49,155 nt of DNA from Methylosinus sp. Ce-a6 (GTDB lineage Bacteria; Pseudomonadota; Alphaproteobacteria; Rhizobiales; Beijerinckiaceae). Position 1 is the stretch's first letter; each line of letters starts with the position of its first letter. The stretch is taken from positions 1-49,155 of the forward strand of contig NZ_BGJX01000026.1 of assembly GCF_009811655.1 (NCBI RefSeq). Reading direction: 5' to 3'. The notes under the pieces were generated by a model. The model worked only from the letters and a program-made list of their open reading frames with translations. It had not been told where the DNA came from and did not search any database. Positions 33,794 to 42,897 of the stretch are shown in pieces. Position numbers and translations under genes: made by a program.

Positions 33794-35047
33794 ATGACCT
33801 CGCCCGTCTGGCGGCCTTTCACCCAGCACGCGCTGCAGAGGGAGGCGATTCTCGTCACGCGCGGCGAGGGCGCCTGGCTCGAATGCGCGGATGGCCGCCG
33901 CATTCTCGACGCGATCTCCTCATGGTGGGTCATCACCCACGGCCATCGTCACCCGAAGATCGTGCAGGCGATCAAGACGCAAGCGGATCGGCTCGATCAG
34001 GTGATCTTCGCGGGCTTCACGCATGAGCCCGCCGAGGCGCTCGCGCGCCGCCTCGTCGCGCTGACCGCGCCGGGGCTCGATCATGTGTTCTATTCCGACA
34101 GCGGCTCCACCTCCGTGGAGGTCGCGATCAAAATGGCGCTCGGCTTCTTCCGCAATCGCGACGCCGCGCGCGCCCGCGTGATCGCGCTCGAGCACGGCTA
34201 TCACGGCGACACGATCGGCGCCATGTCGACCGGCGCGCGCTCCGTCTTCAACGCCGCCTATGAGCCGCTGTTGTTCGATGTGACGCGCATTCCTTTTCCC
34301 TACGCCGGACGCGAGCGGCAGACGCTCGACGCTCTGGAAGCCGCTTGCCGCGGCGCGGATGCGGCGGCCTTCGTCGTCGAGCCGCTCGTGCTCGGCGCGG
34401 GCGGAATGCTCGTCTATGGCGCCGATACGCTGCGCGAGATGCGGCGCATTTGCGCGGCGCATGGCGTGCTCTTCGTCGCCGATGAGGTGATGACCGGCTT
34501 CGGCCGCGCCGGAACGCTCTTCGCCTGCGAGCAGGCCGGAATCGTTCCCGACATCGCCTGCTATGCGAAAGGGCTCACGGGAGGATCGGTCCCGCTCGCC
34601 GTCACAATGTGCTCGGCGGAGATTTTTCAGGCGCATTATTCGACCGACCGCTCGCGCACATTCTTTCACTCGAGCTCCTTCACCGCCAATCCCATCGCCT
34701 GCGCGGCGGCGCTCGCCAATCTCGACATATGGGAGAGCGAGGACGTGCGCGGCCGCATCGCGCGTCTCGCGGCGATGCAGGAGGAGCGGCTGCGCCGCTT
34801 CGCGAATGACGCGCGCTTTTCGGATGCGCGGCGCATCGGCACGATCGCGGCGCTGGATCTGCGCGTCGCGGACTCGGGCTATCTCGCGACGATAGGCCCG
34901 ACGCTCTATGAATTCTTCGTCTCGCGGGGCCTGCTGCTGCGGCCGCTCGGCAATACGATCTATATTCTGCCGCCCTATTGCATAGAGCCGAGCGAGCTCG
35001 ATTCTCTCTATTCGGCGATCGACGAGGCGGCGGATCGTTTTCGCTGA
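33794..35047 (+). CDS. bioA: Adenosylmethionine-8-amino-7-oxononanoate aminotransferase
   Basis: The 417-residue class III PLP aminotransferase makes 7,8-diaminopelargonate. Motifs include PFTQHA, SSWWVITHGHRHPKIVQAI, SDSGSTSVEVAIKMA, LEHGYHGDTIGAMS, the PLP Asp in FVADEVMTGFGRAG, and the Lys in YAKGLTGGSVPLAVT. Length matches BioA. ATG at 33794 has AAGGAG six bases upstream, so it is preferred to ATG at 33788, which would overlap the binding site. It lies 109 bases after bioD across the hairpin repeat. Confidence 0.95.
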   Translation: MTSPVWRPFTQHALQREAILVTRGEGAWLECADGRRILDAISSWWVITHGHRHPKIVQAIKTQADRLDQVIFAGFTHEPAEALARRLVALTAPGLDHVFYSDSGSTSVEVAIKMALGFFRNRDAARARVIALEHGYHGDTIGAMSTGARSVFNAAYEPLLFDVTRIPFPYAGRERQTLDALEAACRGADAAAFVVEPLVLGAGGMLVYGADTLREMRRICAAHGVLFVADEVMTGFGRAGTLFACEQAGIVPDIACYAKGLTGGSVPLAVTMCSAEIFQAHYSTDRSRTFFHSSSFTANPIACAAALANLDIWESEDVRGRIARLAAMQEERLRRFANDARFSDARRIGTIAALDLRVADSGYLATIGPTLYEFFVSRGLLLRPLGNTIYILPPYCIEPSELDSLYSAIDEAADRFR

Positions 35048-35063
35048 TCATTGAAGGTTCGCG

Positions 35064-35208
35064 CCCCTTCTCCCACTCGTGGGAGAAGGTGGCCCGGCGC
35101 AGCCGGGTCGGATGAGGGCCCTGTGCGCGCAATATGAATCTCAGGGTTCACGCGCCCTCATCCGTCGCGCATTCGCGCGACACCTTCTCCCGCAGGCGGG
35201 AGAAGGGG
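35064..35208. repeat. Large inverted repeat between bioA and the acyl-CoA ligase
   Basis: CCCCTTCTCCC at the left pairs with GGGAGAAGGGG at the right; GATGAGGGC and GCCCTCATC form an inner pair. This CTCATCC-type dispersed element fills most of the gap between two convergent genes and may end both transcripts. Confidence 0.8.
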
Positions 35209-35223
35209 AAACGCGAGGCGGCT

Positions 35224-36933
35224 CTACTTGCCGCGCGCGAGATACTCCTCCTTCAGAATGCGGCGCAGAACCTTGCCGACATTGGTCTTGGGCAGGCTGT
35301 CGCGAAATTCGAAATGGCGCGGCGCCTTGTAGTGAGTGAGCGTCTCGCGGCAGAAGTCGTGCAGCTCCTCGCCGGTGACATTCGCGTCGCGCGGCACGAT
35401 GAAGGCGAGCGGCGCCTCGCCCGAATGCGGATCGGGAATACCGATCACCGCGGCCTCCTTCACCTTGGGATGGCGCGTCAGCACATTCTCGACTTCATTG
35501 GGATAGACGTTGAAGCCGGAGACGAGGATCACCTCCTTGAGGCGGTCGACGAGCTTCAATTGTCCGTCGGGCAGCATCACGGCGACGTCGCCGGTGCGGA
35601 AGAAGCCGTCTTCCGTCGTCGCCGCGGCGGTCTCCTCCGGTCTGTTCCAGTAGCCGGCCATCACCTGCGGGCCCTTGACGCAGAGCTCGCCGCGCTCGCC
35701 GAAAGGCGCGGGCTCGCCCGTCGGCAGGCGGATCGACACTTGCGTCGAGGGATAGGGATAGCCGATCGAGCCGGAAAACTCCACGAGATCGGGCCGGTTG
35801 CAGGCGACGACCGGCGAGGTCTCCGAGAGGCCGTAGCCCTCTATGATCGGACGGCCGGTGATCTCTTTCCATTTGCGCGCGACGACGTCCTGCGTCGCCA
35901 TTCCGCCGGAAATGCAGAAGACGAGATCAGAGAAGTCGACGAGCGAGAATTTCGGATGATTGGCGAGCGCCGCATAGAGCGTGTTGACGCCGGAAATCAT
36001 GGTGAAGCGCGATTTGCGCAGCGTCTTCACGAAACCCGCTATGTCGCGCGGATTGGCGATGAGCAGGCAGGAGCCGCCGATCTTCACGAGCAGCAGGCAG
36101 CAGGCGGTGAGGCCGAAGATGTGGTAGAGCGGCAGCGCCGTCACCATCACCTGATCGCGCGGCTCCGGCAGATAGGGGGCGAGCCAGGCCGCCGACTGCG
36201 CCACATTGGCCGCGATATTGCGATGCCGCAGCATCGCGCCCTTGGCGACGCCGGTCGTCCCGCCCGTATATTGCAGAAAGGCGATATCGTCGGGGCCGAC
36301 CTCGGCGTCGCGCAGCGGCGCCTCGGCGCCCAGGCGCAGAACGCGCGAGAAGCGCACGCTCTGCGGCAGGGAAAAGCGGCGCACGGCGCGTTTCACATAG
36401 CGCGAGACGAAATTCACGAGATGGCCGCGCAGGCCGAGAAGATCGCCGGGGGCGATGACGACGGCCTTCTCGAGCCGCATCGACGGCCAGGCGGCCTCGA
36501 CCGTATGCGCGAAATTCTCCAGCACGAAGATCATGCGCGCGCCGGAGTCCTCGATCTGATGGGCGAGCTCCTTCGGCGTGTAGAGCGGATTGACGTTGAC
36601 GACGATCGCGCCGGCGAGCAGCACCCCGAAGATCGCGGGCGGATAGGCCATCACATTGGGCGCCATTATGGCGACGCGGTCGCCCTTGGCTATGCCCTGC
36701 GATTGCAACCATGCCGCGATGGCGCGCGAGGCGCGGCCGAATTCGGCGTAGGTGAGCTCGGCCCCGAAGCTCTCCAGGGCCGTGCGGCCGGAAAATTCGA
36801 CGACGCTCTGGCGGAACATGTCGACGAGCGTCGAATAGCTCTTCGGGTCGACCTCGGCGGGGACGAAGGACGGATAGGATGCGACCCAGGGCCGAGCGGC
36901 GTAGGGATCGGAGGTGAGCGTGGCGGTAGTCAT
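35224..36933 (-). CDS. fadD: Long-chain fatty acid--CoA ligase
   Basis: The 569-residue ANL-superfamily enzyme activates fatty acids through acyl-AMP to acyl-CoA. The P-loop-like motif YTGGTTGVAKGAML is at about 210-223. EGYGLSETSP is the adenylation motif, GWFRTGD is replaced by GFFRTGD, and the C-terminal hinge DRLKEVILVSGFNVYPNEVE and the catalytic Lys in KTNVGKVLRR are present. Length and similarity fit FadD. There is no membrane segment apart from amphipathic regions. It is monocistronic. Confidence 0.92.
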   Translation of the reverse strand: MTTATLTSDPYAARPWVASYPSFVPAEVDPKSYSTLVDMFRQSVVEFSGRTALESFGAELTYAEFGRASRAIAAWLQSQGIAKGDRVAIMAPNVMAYPPAIFGVLLAGAIVVNVNPLYTPKELAHQIEDSGARMIFVLENFAHTVEAAWPSMRLEKAVVIAPGDLLGLRGHLVNFVSRYVKRAVRRFSLPQSVRFSRVLRLGAEAPLRDAEVGPDDIAFLQYTGGTTGVAKGAMLRHRNIAANVAQSAAWLAPYLPEPRDQVMVTALPLYHIFGLTACCLLLVKIGGSCLLIANPRDIAGFVKTLRKSRFTMISGVNTLYAALANHPKFSLVDFSDLVFCISGGMATQDVVARKWKEITGRPIIEGYGLSETSPVVACNRPDLVEFSGSIGYPYPSTQVSIRLPTGEPAPFGERGELCVKGPQVMAGYWNRPEETAAATTEDGFFRTGDVAVMLPDGQLKLVDRLKEVILVSGFNVYPNEVENVLTRHPKVKEAAVIGIPDPHSGEAPLAFIVPRDANVTGEELHDFCRETLTHYKAPRHFEFRDSLPKTNVGKVLRRILKEEYLARGK

Positions 36934-37102
36934 TCAGAGACTCCGGGCGTGGGCGCGACTGACGGCGGCCCCGCTGTCGGCTCCAGGAATAGGGACAATT
37001 CGCTGATGAAAACATAGCGCGCCGCGGGCGCGAGCGCAGCCCCGCGCGCGGGGAGATCGTCGCCGCGGCGCAGCAATCGCGCTACCACTCTCGGCTTTGG
37101 GC

Positions 37103-37145
37103 GCGTTTCCGGCGCCGAAGCGGCGTCCCCTTCGGCTGGGAACGT
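37103..37145 (-). repeat. Palindromic repeat, family A (copy 5, diverged)
   Basis: Reverse-oriented copy with GCGTTTCC and GGGAACGT ends and an inner GCCGAAG...CTTCGGC pair. It directly follows the TAG stop (37147-37149) of the NicO gene, as TAGAACGTTCCCAGCC on the minus strand. No family B hairpin is attached. Confidence 0.7.
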
Positions 37146-37146
37146 T

Positions 37147-38172
37147 CTAGCTCATGGAAGGGCCCATGCGCGCGCCGAGAAGCAGCGCGGCGCCGAAAGC
37201 GAGCACGAGGAGAGAGGCGAGAAGCTCGGCGCAGCGCAGCAGAAGCTCGGCGCGTCGCGACTTGCGCCTCGTGAGGCGCGAAGCGAAATCCTTGGCGAAG
37301 ACGGCCGTCGCCGCCAAGGCGCCGGTGGTGACCGCCGTGCCGGCCGACATCAGCAGCGTCGCGCCGGCGCCGGCCATGAACGCGCCCTGCGACAAAGTGA
37401 AGACGAGCACGAGAATGGCGCCGGAGCAGGGGCGGAGCCCCGCCGCGACGACGGCGGCGAGCGCGTCCCGCCAGCGAAAGCCGGCGCCGAGGCGCGCGGC
37501 GTCGATCGCGTGAACATGGCCGCAGTCGGGGCCATGGATATGGCTCGTATCGTCGACCGCCTCGCAGGCGAAGGCGCCGCCCCGCGCCACGGCGATGGCC
37601 GGCGTGAGGGCCGGCTCCCGCGCCGCGGCGAGCAGCGCGCGCCCTTTCACATAGGCGAGGCGGGCCCCGAGCGCGGCGATGGCGGCGTAGCTCGCCGTCT
37701 CGATCCAAGTCGCGGCGTCGGTCATCCGCTGCGCCGTGGCGCCGAAGAGAACGGCGGCCACGCCGACGAGCGTGATGGCGACGGCGCCCTGCAGCAGCGC
37801 CGCGAAACCGGCGAGCAGCAGCCCGCGCCGCAGCGCCGTCTCATTGGCGATCATATAGGAGGCGAGCACCGCCTTGCCATGACCCGGCCCGGCGGCGTGG
37901 AACACGCCATAGGCGAAACTCGCCGCCGCCAGGCTCGCGAAGGCGAACGGATCGGTCTTCAGCGCCTTCGCCGCGCTCTGCAGCTCCATGTGGAATTTGC
38001 TCTGCCAGGCGAGCAGCAGGCCGGTGACGCCGCTTGTCGCGCCGATGGGGCCTTCCGAGGGGCCGACGGCGAAAGGATGGCGCGCGGCCTGCGCCAACGC
38101 CGCATCTTGCAGCAGAAGCAGCGCGGCGAAGGCCGCGAGGAGCAGCGCGCAATCCCGCGACAAGACCCTCAC
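37147..38172 (-). CDS. NicO-family nickel/cobalt (or zinc) transporter
   Basis: The 341-residue protein has a possible signal-like first segment and about six more membrane segments. FAYGVFHAAGPGHGKAVLASYMIANE is the HAAGPGHGK motif. A His-rich loop (TSHIHGPDCGHVHAID) lies between, and GLRPCSGAILVLVFTLSQGAFMAGAGATLLMSAGTAVTTGALA is the second signature. This subgroup is often paired with a periplasmic DUF1007 protein, as here. GTG at 38172 overlaps the DUF1007 stop (GTGA). The direction and exact metal are unknown. Confidence 0.9.
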   Translation of the reverse strand: MRVLSRDCALLLAAFAALLLLQDAALAQAARHPFAVGPSEGPIGATSGVTGLLLAWQSKFHMELQSAAKALKTDPFAFASLAAASFAYGVFHAAGPGHGKAVLASYMIANETALRRGLLLAGFAALLQGAVAITLVGVAAVLFGATAQRMTDAATWIETASYAAIAALGARLAYVKGRALLAAAREPALTPAIAVARGGAFACEAVDDTSHIHGPDCGHVHAIDAARLGAGFRWRDALAAVVAAGLRPCSGAILVLVFTLSQGAFMAGAGATLLMSAGTAVTTGALAATAVFAKDFASRLTRRKSRRAELLLRCAELLASLLVLAFGAALLLGARMGPSMS

Positions 38173-38816
38173 GGACAGGCCACGACGACGCGCGCCGCGA
38201 GCTTCATGCCGAAATCGGCGCCGGGCGACATTTTGGCGAAGAAAGCTTCGTTCAGCTTCTGCGTGTCGATCGCGAGCAGCGGCTTCGGCTCCACGACGCT
38301 CGTCGAGCAGCCCGCCGGCGCCGCGGCGAGCGCGACGGGATTTTGCTTCTCGAGATCGAAGGCGACGAAATAGGTCGGGTCATAGATCTGGAAGGAGAAG
38401 GGCTTTTGCGCCGACAGGGGCTGTTGCAGCGGCAGGACGAAATGCATGGTGACGATGCGTTTGTCGTCGGCCTCGAGCCACACCTCCTCGGGCGGGCCGA
38501 AGGCGGCTTTCGCATTCTGATATTTGGCGAAGGTGAAATAGTCGAATTCGGCGAGAGATTCGGCGTTGGTTTTGGCGAGCGGCGCGAGCTCCTCGCGGCT
38601 CGGCGGCTTGCCGTCCTTGCCGAGCCCCTGCAGCGCGAAGGCGGAATACATTTCGTCGAAGGTCCAGGAATGGCGCACGCCCTTGATCTTGCCGTCCGGC
38701 GTGAACAGCACCTCGCTGCGCACGGCGACCCAGACATGGGGGTGCGCGGCGGCGGGCGCAGCGGCGGCGAGCGCGGCGGCGATCGTCAGCGAAGCGATTC
38801 CAGATCTCATCGGCAT
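38169..38816 (-). CDS. DUF1007 periplasmic protein, partner of NicO transporter
   Basis: The 215-residue protein has a signal peptide (MRSGIASLTIAAALAAAAPAAA) and a mature N-terminus HPHVWV, a metal-binding motif typical of DUF1007. The rest (SWTFDEMYSAFALQG, FDYFTFAKYQNAKAAFGPPEEVWLE, QIYDPTYFVAF) matches the family. The gene is just upstream of and overlaps the NicO transporter by four bases. It probably supplies or captures the metal in the periplasm (inference from context). Confidence 0.9.
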   Translation of the reverse strand: MPMRSGIASLTIAAALAAAAPAAAHPHVWVAVRSEVLFTPDGKIKGVRHSWTFDEMYSAFALQGLGKDGKPPSREELAPLAKTNAESLAEFDYFTFAKYQNAKAAFGPPEEVWLEADDKRIVTMHFVLPLQQPLSAQKPFSFQIYDPTYFVAFDLEKQNPVALAAAPAGCSTSVVEPKPLLAIDTQKLNEAFFAKMSPGADFGMKLAARVVVACP

Positions 38817-39271
38817 AGGGGGCTCTCGCCTTTGGGGCCGCGGCGCTCGTGTCCGTCTCGCGAATCGCCTGCGTTCCGCGCGCCGTCCATAGGCGCCGAA
38901 GGCGGCGGAAACAGGGCCGGGCGGCCCGTTTCGCAGGGTTTTCGATCGCGTCGACGGCTCGCTTGCTGGCGTCGCGCGTCGTGACGTATAATGTCACGCC
39001 CGACGCCGCAAAGACAAGGCGGGGCGGAAGCGGCCGCGCCGAGGCGGACGGAATACGGATTTCCACGGATGCGGAGGACGGGAGTCTTTTCGCCGACGCG
39101 CAAATCCGCAATATGACCTTCGGAAGCGATCCGCGCGAGAGCTTTCGAGCGGGAACGCTTCATGTGGAGAGCCGGCCCGCGCCCCTCTCCGAGACGATGG
39201 CGTCGCGCGGCCCTGCGCGAGCGGGGCTCTTGCCCCGCGAGGGCTTCGCGCCGAGCGAGGAGAAAATACGA
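38817..39271. promoter_or_regulatory. 455-base region upstream of the indolepyruvate oxidoreductase gene
   Basis: The region is open in the frame of the downstream gene, but the encoded residues look non-coding (Arg-rich, no family). It holds a candidate promoter at 38963-38998. Nothing else is evident. Confidence 0.5.
38963..38998 (+). promoter_or_regulatory. Candidate promoter with operator overlapping the -10 box
   Basis: A perfect TATAAT (38987-38992) lies within the inverted repeat CGTGAC-N7-GTCACG (38980-38998). TTGCTG at 38963-38968 is 18 bases upstream as a weak -35. Such a -10 box is unusual in this GC-rich DNA. The position, about 275 bases before the oxidoreductase start, implies a long 5' leader. 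Confidence 0.45.
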
Positions 39272-42200
39272 ATGGCGGATGTAGTCGCCGGCGCCACCAA
39301 AACCGGCCCCGCCATCGGCGACGTCTCCCTCGCCGACCGTTTCGATCTCTCGAAGACTCACGTGCTCATCAACGGCACGCAGGCGATCGTGCGGCTTCTG
39401 CTCATGCAGAAGGAGATGGACCGCCGCGCCGGCTTGCGCACCGCGGGTTTCGTCTCCGGCTATCGCGGCTCGCCGCTCGGCGGCATAGACGCGCAGCTGC
39501 ATCGCGCCAAGCCGCTCTTCGACAAGAACGACATATTGTTCATGCCGGGCCTCAACGAGGACCTCGCCGCCACCGCCATATGGGGCGCGCAGCAGGCCGA
39601 GATGCGCGGCGAAGGCAAATATGACGGCGTCTTCTCCGTCTGGTACGGCAAGGGACCGGGCGTCGACCGCTCCGGCGACGCGCTGCGTCATGTCAATCTC
39701 GCCGGCTCCTCCCGCAGCGGCGGCGTGCTGGCGCTGATGGGCGACGACCATACGGCCGAGTCCTCCACCACGGCGCATCAATCCGAATATCATTTCGTCG
39801 ATGTGATGATGCCGATCCTCTCGCCGGCCGGCGTGCAGGAGATCGTCGACTACGGCCTCATGGGCTTTGCGCTCTCGCGCTACGCCGGCGTCTGGGTCGG
39901 GTTGAAGCTCATCAAGGACACGGTCGAATCGACCGCCTCCGTCGACGGCTCGCTCGATCGCGTGCGTCCCGTCGCGCCGCTCGATTTTCTGATGCCGCCG
40001 GGCGGCCTCAACATACGTCCGCGCGATCCAGTGCTGGCGCAGGAAGAGCGCATGCAGGAGAGCAAGCGCGACGCCATGCTCGCCTGGATAAGAGCCAATC
40101 GCCTCAATCGCATCGTCACCTCCGGCGGGCCGAACGCGAAAATCGGCGTCATCACCGTCGGCAAATCCTATCTCGACGTGCGCCAGGCGATGGACGATCT
40201 CGGCATCGACGAGGTCAAAGCCAACGACTACGGCCTGCGCCTCTACAAGATCGCCTGTCCCTGGCCGCTGGAGCCGCAAGGCTTGCGCGAATTCGTGCGC
40301 GGGCTCGATCTCGTCATCGTCGTCGAGGAGAAGCGCTCGCTCATCGAGGTGCAGCTGCGCGAGGAGCTCTATGGGTCGTCGCATCAGCCGGTCTGCATCG
40401 GCAAGAAGGACGAGGTCGGCGAATGGCTCTTCCCCGTCAAAGGCTCGCTCGACGCCAATGACGTCGCCATCGCCATCGGCCGGCGCCTGCTGAACTACGT
40501 TCGCTCCGACGATCTCGAGGCGCGCGTGCGCCGGCTCGAAGAGATGCAGGAGCGGCGCAGGGCCTTGACCGACGCCGGCGTGCGCGTGCCGCATTTTTGC
40601 TCCGGCTGCCCGCACTCGACATCCACCCATGTGCCCGAGGGGATGCGCGCCTATACGGGCATCGGCTGCCATTACATGGCGCAATGGATGGACCGCTCCA
40701 CCGAGGGCTACACCCATATGGGCGGCGAAGGGGCGAATTGGATCGGCGAGGCGCCTTTCTCGACGCGCAAGCATGTGTTCCAGAATCTCGGCGACGGCAC
40801 CTACAATCATTCCGGCTCGCTCGCCATCCGCTTCGCGGTCGCGACCAAGACCAACATCACCTTCAAGATTCTCTTCAACGGCGTCGTCGCCATGACCGGC
40901 GGTCAGGCGCATGAGGGCGAGCTCACCGTCGAGGCCATCGCCCATCAGGTGGCGGCGGAAGGCGTCGCGAAAATCGCGCTCGTCTCGGACGAGCCGCATA
41001 AATATTCCTCCGACATACGCTGGCCGCCGGGCCTCGCCATCCATCACCGCAACGTCATCAACAGCGTGCAGAGCGAGCTCGCCGCGACCGAGGGCGTCAC
41101 GGTGCTGATCTACGATCAGACCTGCGCGACGGAGAAGCGCCGCGGCCGCAAGCGCGGCGAATATCCAGACCCCGACGTGCGCGTCGTCATCAACGAGCTC
41201 GTCTGCGAGGGCTGCGGCGATTGCGGCCGCGCCTCCAATTGCGTGTCGGTGCAGCCGCTGGAGACGGAATTCGGCCGCAAGCGCCGCATCGATCAGTCGA
41301 GCTGCAACAAGGACCTCTCCTGCCTCGAGGGCTTCTGCCCGAGCTTCGTCACCGTGCATGGCGCGCGCATGAAGAAAGCCGCGCTGCCGAGCGAGACGCA
41401 ATGTCCGCCGCCGCCCGAGCCCGCCGTGCCGCAGATCGGCGTGGCGCCTTACGGCGTGCTCGTCGCCGGCATCGGCGGAACCGGCGTCGTGACGGTCAGC
41501 GCCATTCTCGGCATGGCGGCGCATCTCGAGGGCAAGGGCGTCGGCGTCATCGACATGGCCGGCCTCGCGCAAAAGGGCGGGGCGGTCTATTGCCATGTGA
41601 AGATCGGCCGCGCGCGCGGCGACGTCCATGCGATCCGCATAGCGGCGGGCGAGGCCGATCTCGTGCTCGGCTGCGATCTCGTCGTCGCCGGCGGCAAGCA
41701 GATTCTCTCGGCGATCGATCCTGCCCGCAGCCATGTCGTCGTCAACAGCGCGGAAGTCTTTCCGGGCGATATCGAGCGCGATCCGGATTTCGTGCTGCCG
41801 GCCCGGCGCATAGAGCGGGCGATCCGCGAGGCCGCCGGCGAGCGCGTCGATTTCCTCGATGTGACGGAGCTGGCGCTGGCGCTCCTCGGCGACTCCATCG
41901 CCGCCAATATGTTCATGCTCGGCTACGCCTGGCAGAAGGGCCTGCTGCCGCTCTCCGAGGCCGCGCTGCTGCGCGCCATAGAGCTGAACGGCGAGGCGGT
42001 GGCGATGAATCATTCCGCCTTCGCCTGGGGCCGCCGCGCCGCGCATGATCTTTCGAGCGTGACCTCCGTCGTCTCCTCATTGCGCGAGCGCAATCCCACG
42101 CGCGACGTCTCGCGCACTTTGGAAGAAGCGATCGAGCGCCGCGTCGCTTTCCTCACCGATTATCAGAACGCCGCTTACGCCGCGCGCTATCGCGCCCGCG

Positions 42201-42781
42201 TCGACGCCGTGGCGCGGCTCGAGAAGGAGCGCGTTCCCGGAACGAAGGAGCTCACCGAGGCGGTGGCGCGCGGCCTGTTCAAGCTGATGTCGGCCAAGGA
42301 CGAGTTCGAGGTGGCGCGGCTCTACACGGACGGCTCGTTCCAGCGCCAGATCGCCGAAATCTTCGAGGGCGATCTGCGCATGGAGCTGCATCTCGCGCCC
42401 AATCTCGTCGCCTTCCAGCGCAAGAACGACATAGGCGGCTCGCGCAAGATCACTTTCGGCCCATGGATGTTCCATGTGCTGAAATGGCTCGCGCGCGCGA
42501 GAGGCCTGCGCGGCACCATCTTCGACCCCTTCCGTCCAGACAGCGATCGCGTCGCCGAGCGCAAGATGCTCGCCGATTATGAGACGCTGCTCGACGATAT
42601 TCTACCGCGTCTGTCGCCCGCCAATCACGCGACGGCGGTGGCGCTCGCGCGCATACCGGAGAAAGTCCGCGGCTTCGGCCACATACGCGCGCGCGGCGTG
42701 CTGGAGGCGCGCGCCGAGATCGCGCGGCTCTACGGCGAGTATCACGCCATTCGGCCGGATGTGAAACTGGCGGCCGAGTGA
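39272..42781 (+). CDS. Indolepyruvate:ferredoxin oxidoreductase, fused alpha/gamma polypeptide
   Basis: The 1169-residue protein oxidatively decarboxylates arylpyruvates or related 2-oxo acids to acyl-CoA, reducing ferredoxin. The order is an N-terminal domain (HVLINGTQAIVRLLLMQKEMD), then a domain with RGSPLGGIDAQL and MGDDHTAESSTTAHQSE, then the TPP-binding region GIGCHYMAQWMD...MGGEGANWIGEAPF. A Cys-rich segment (CEGCGDCGRASNC...CNKDLSCLEGFCP) may bind an iron-sulfur cluster. A POR gamma-type domain follows (GVLVAGIGGTGVVTVSAILGMAAHLEG, GLAQKGGAVYCHVKI), then DUF6537. ATG at 39272 has GAGGAG upstream. It is a single-gene unit; no ferredoxin gene is nearby. Confidence 0.93.
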   Translation: MADVVAGATKTGPAIGDVSLADRFDLSKTHVLINGTQAIVRLLLMQKEMDRRAGLRTAGFVSGYRGSPLGGIDAQLHRAKPLFDKNDILFMPGLNEDLAATAIWGAQQAEMRGEGKYDGVFSVWYGKGPGVDRSGDALRHVNLAGSSRSGGVLALMGDDHTAESSTTAHQSEYHFVDVMMPILSPAGVQEIVDYGLMGFALSRYAGVWVGLKLIKDTVESTASVDGSLDRVRPVAPLDFLMPPGGLNIRPRDPVLAQEERMQESKRDAMLAWIRANRLNRIVTSGGPNAKIGVITVGKSYLDVRQAMDDLGIDEVKANDYGLRLYKIACPWPLEPQGLREFVRGLDLVIVVEEKRSLIEVQLREELYGSSHQPVCIGKKDEVGEWLFPVKGSLDANDVAIAIGRRLLNYVRSDDLEARVRRLEEMQERRRALTDAGVRVPHFCSGCPHSTSTHVPEGMRAYTGIGCHYMAQWMDRSTEGYTHMGGEGANWIGEAPFSTRKHVFQNLGDGTYNHSGSLAIRFAVATKTNITFKILFNGVVAMTGGQAHEGELTVEAIAHQVAAEGVAKIALVSDEPHKYSSDIRWPPGLAIHHRNVINSVQSELAATEGVTVLIYDQTCATEKRRGRKRGEYPDPDVRVVINELVCEGCGDCGRASNCVSVQPLETEFGRKRRIDQSSCNKDLSCLEGFCPSFVTVHGARMKKAALPSETQCPPPPEPAVPQIGVAPYGVLVAGIGGTGVVTVSAILGMAAHLEGKGVGVIDMAGLAQKGGAVYCHVKIGRARGDVHAIRIAAGEADLVLGCDLVVAGGKQILSAIDPARSHVVVNSAEVFPGDIERDPDFVLPARRIERAIREAAGERVDFLDVTELALALLGDSIAANMFMLGYAWQKGLLPLSEAALLRAIELNGEAVAMNHSAFAWGRRAAHDLSSVTSVVSSLRERNPTRDVSRTLEEAIERRVAFLTDYQNAAYAARYRARVDAVARLEKERVPGTKELTEAVARGLFKLMSAKDEFEVARLYTDGSFQRQIAEIFEGDLRMELHLAPNLVAFQRKNDIGGSRKITFGPWMFHVLKWLARARGLRGTIFDPFRPDSDRVAERKMLADYETLLDDILPRLSPANHATAVALARIPEKVRGFGHIRARGVLEARAEIARLYGEYHAIRPDVKLAAE

Positions 42782-42897
42782 GCGCAGCGCATCCGCCCGC
42801 TGATTTGCCTTGTCCACTCCTGCGCCTATAGGTTGGAGCCCCTCTTCGCTTTTGTGGGCGCGCCGATTCGGCTGCGCCCGCGATCAAGGACCCGTTC

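Noticed and set aside
38807..42046. Very long minus-strand open frame (over 1000 codons) opposite the indolepyruvate oxidoreductase
   Set aside because: It is a GC-rich shadow of the real gene on the plus strand: it has no recognisable motif, is rich in Arg, Ala and Asp, and lacks a good ribosome binding site.
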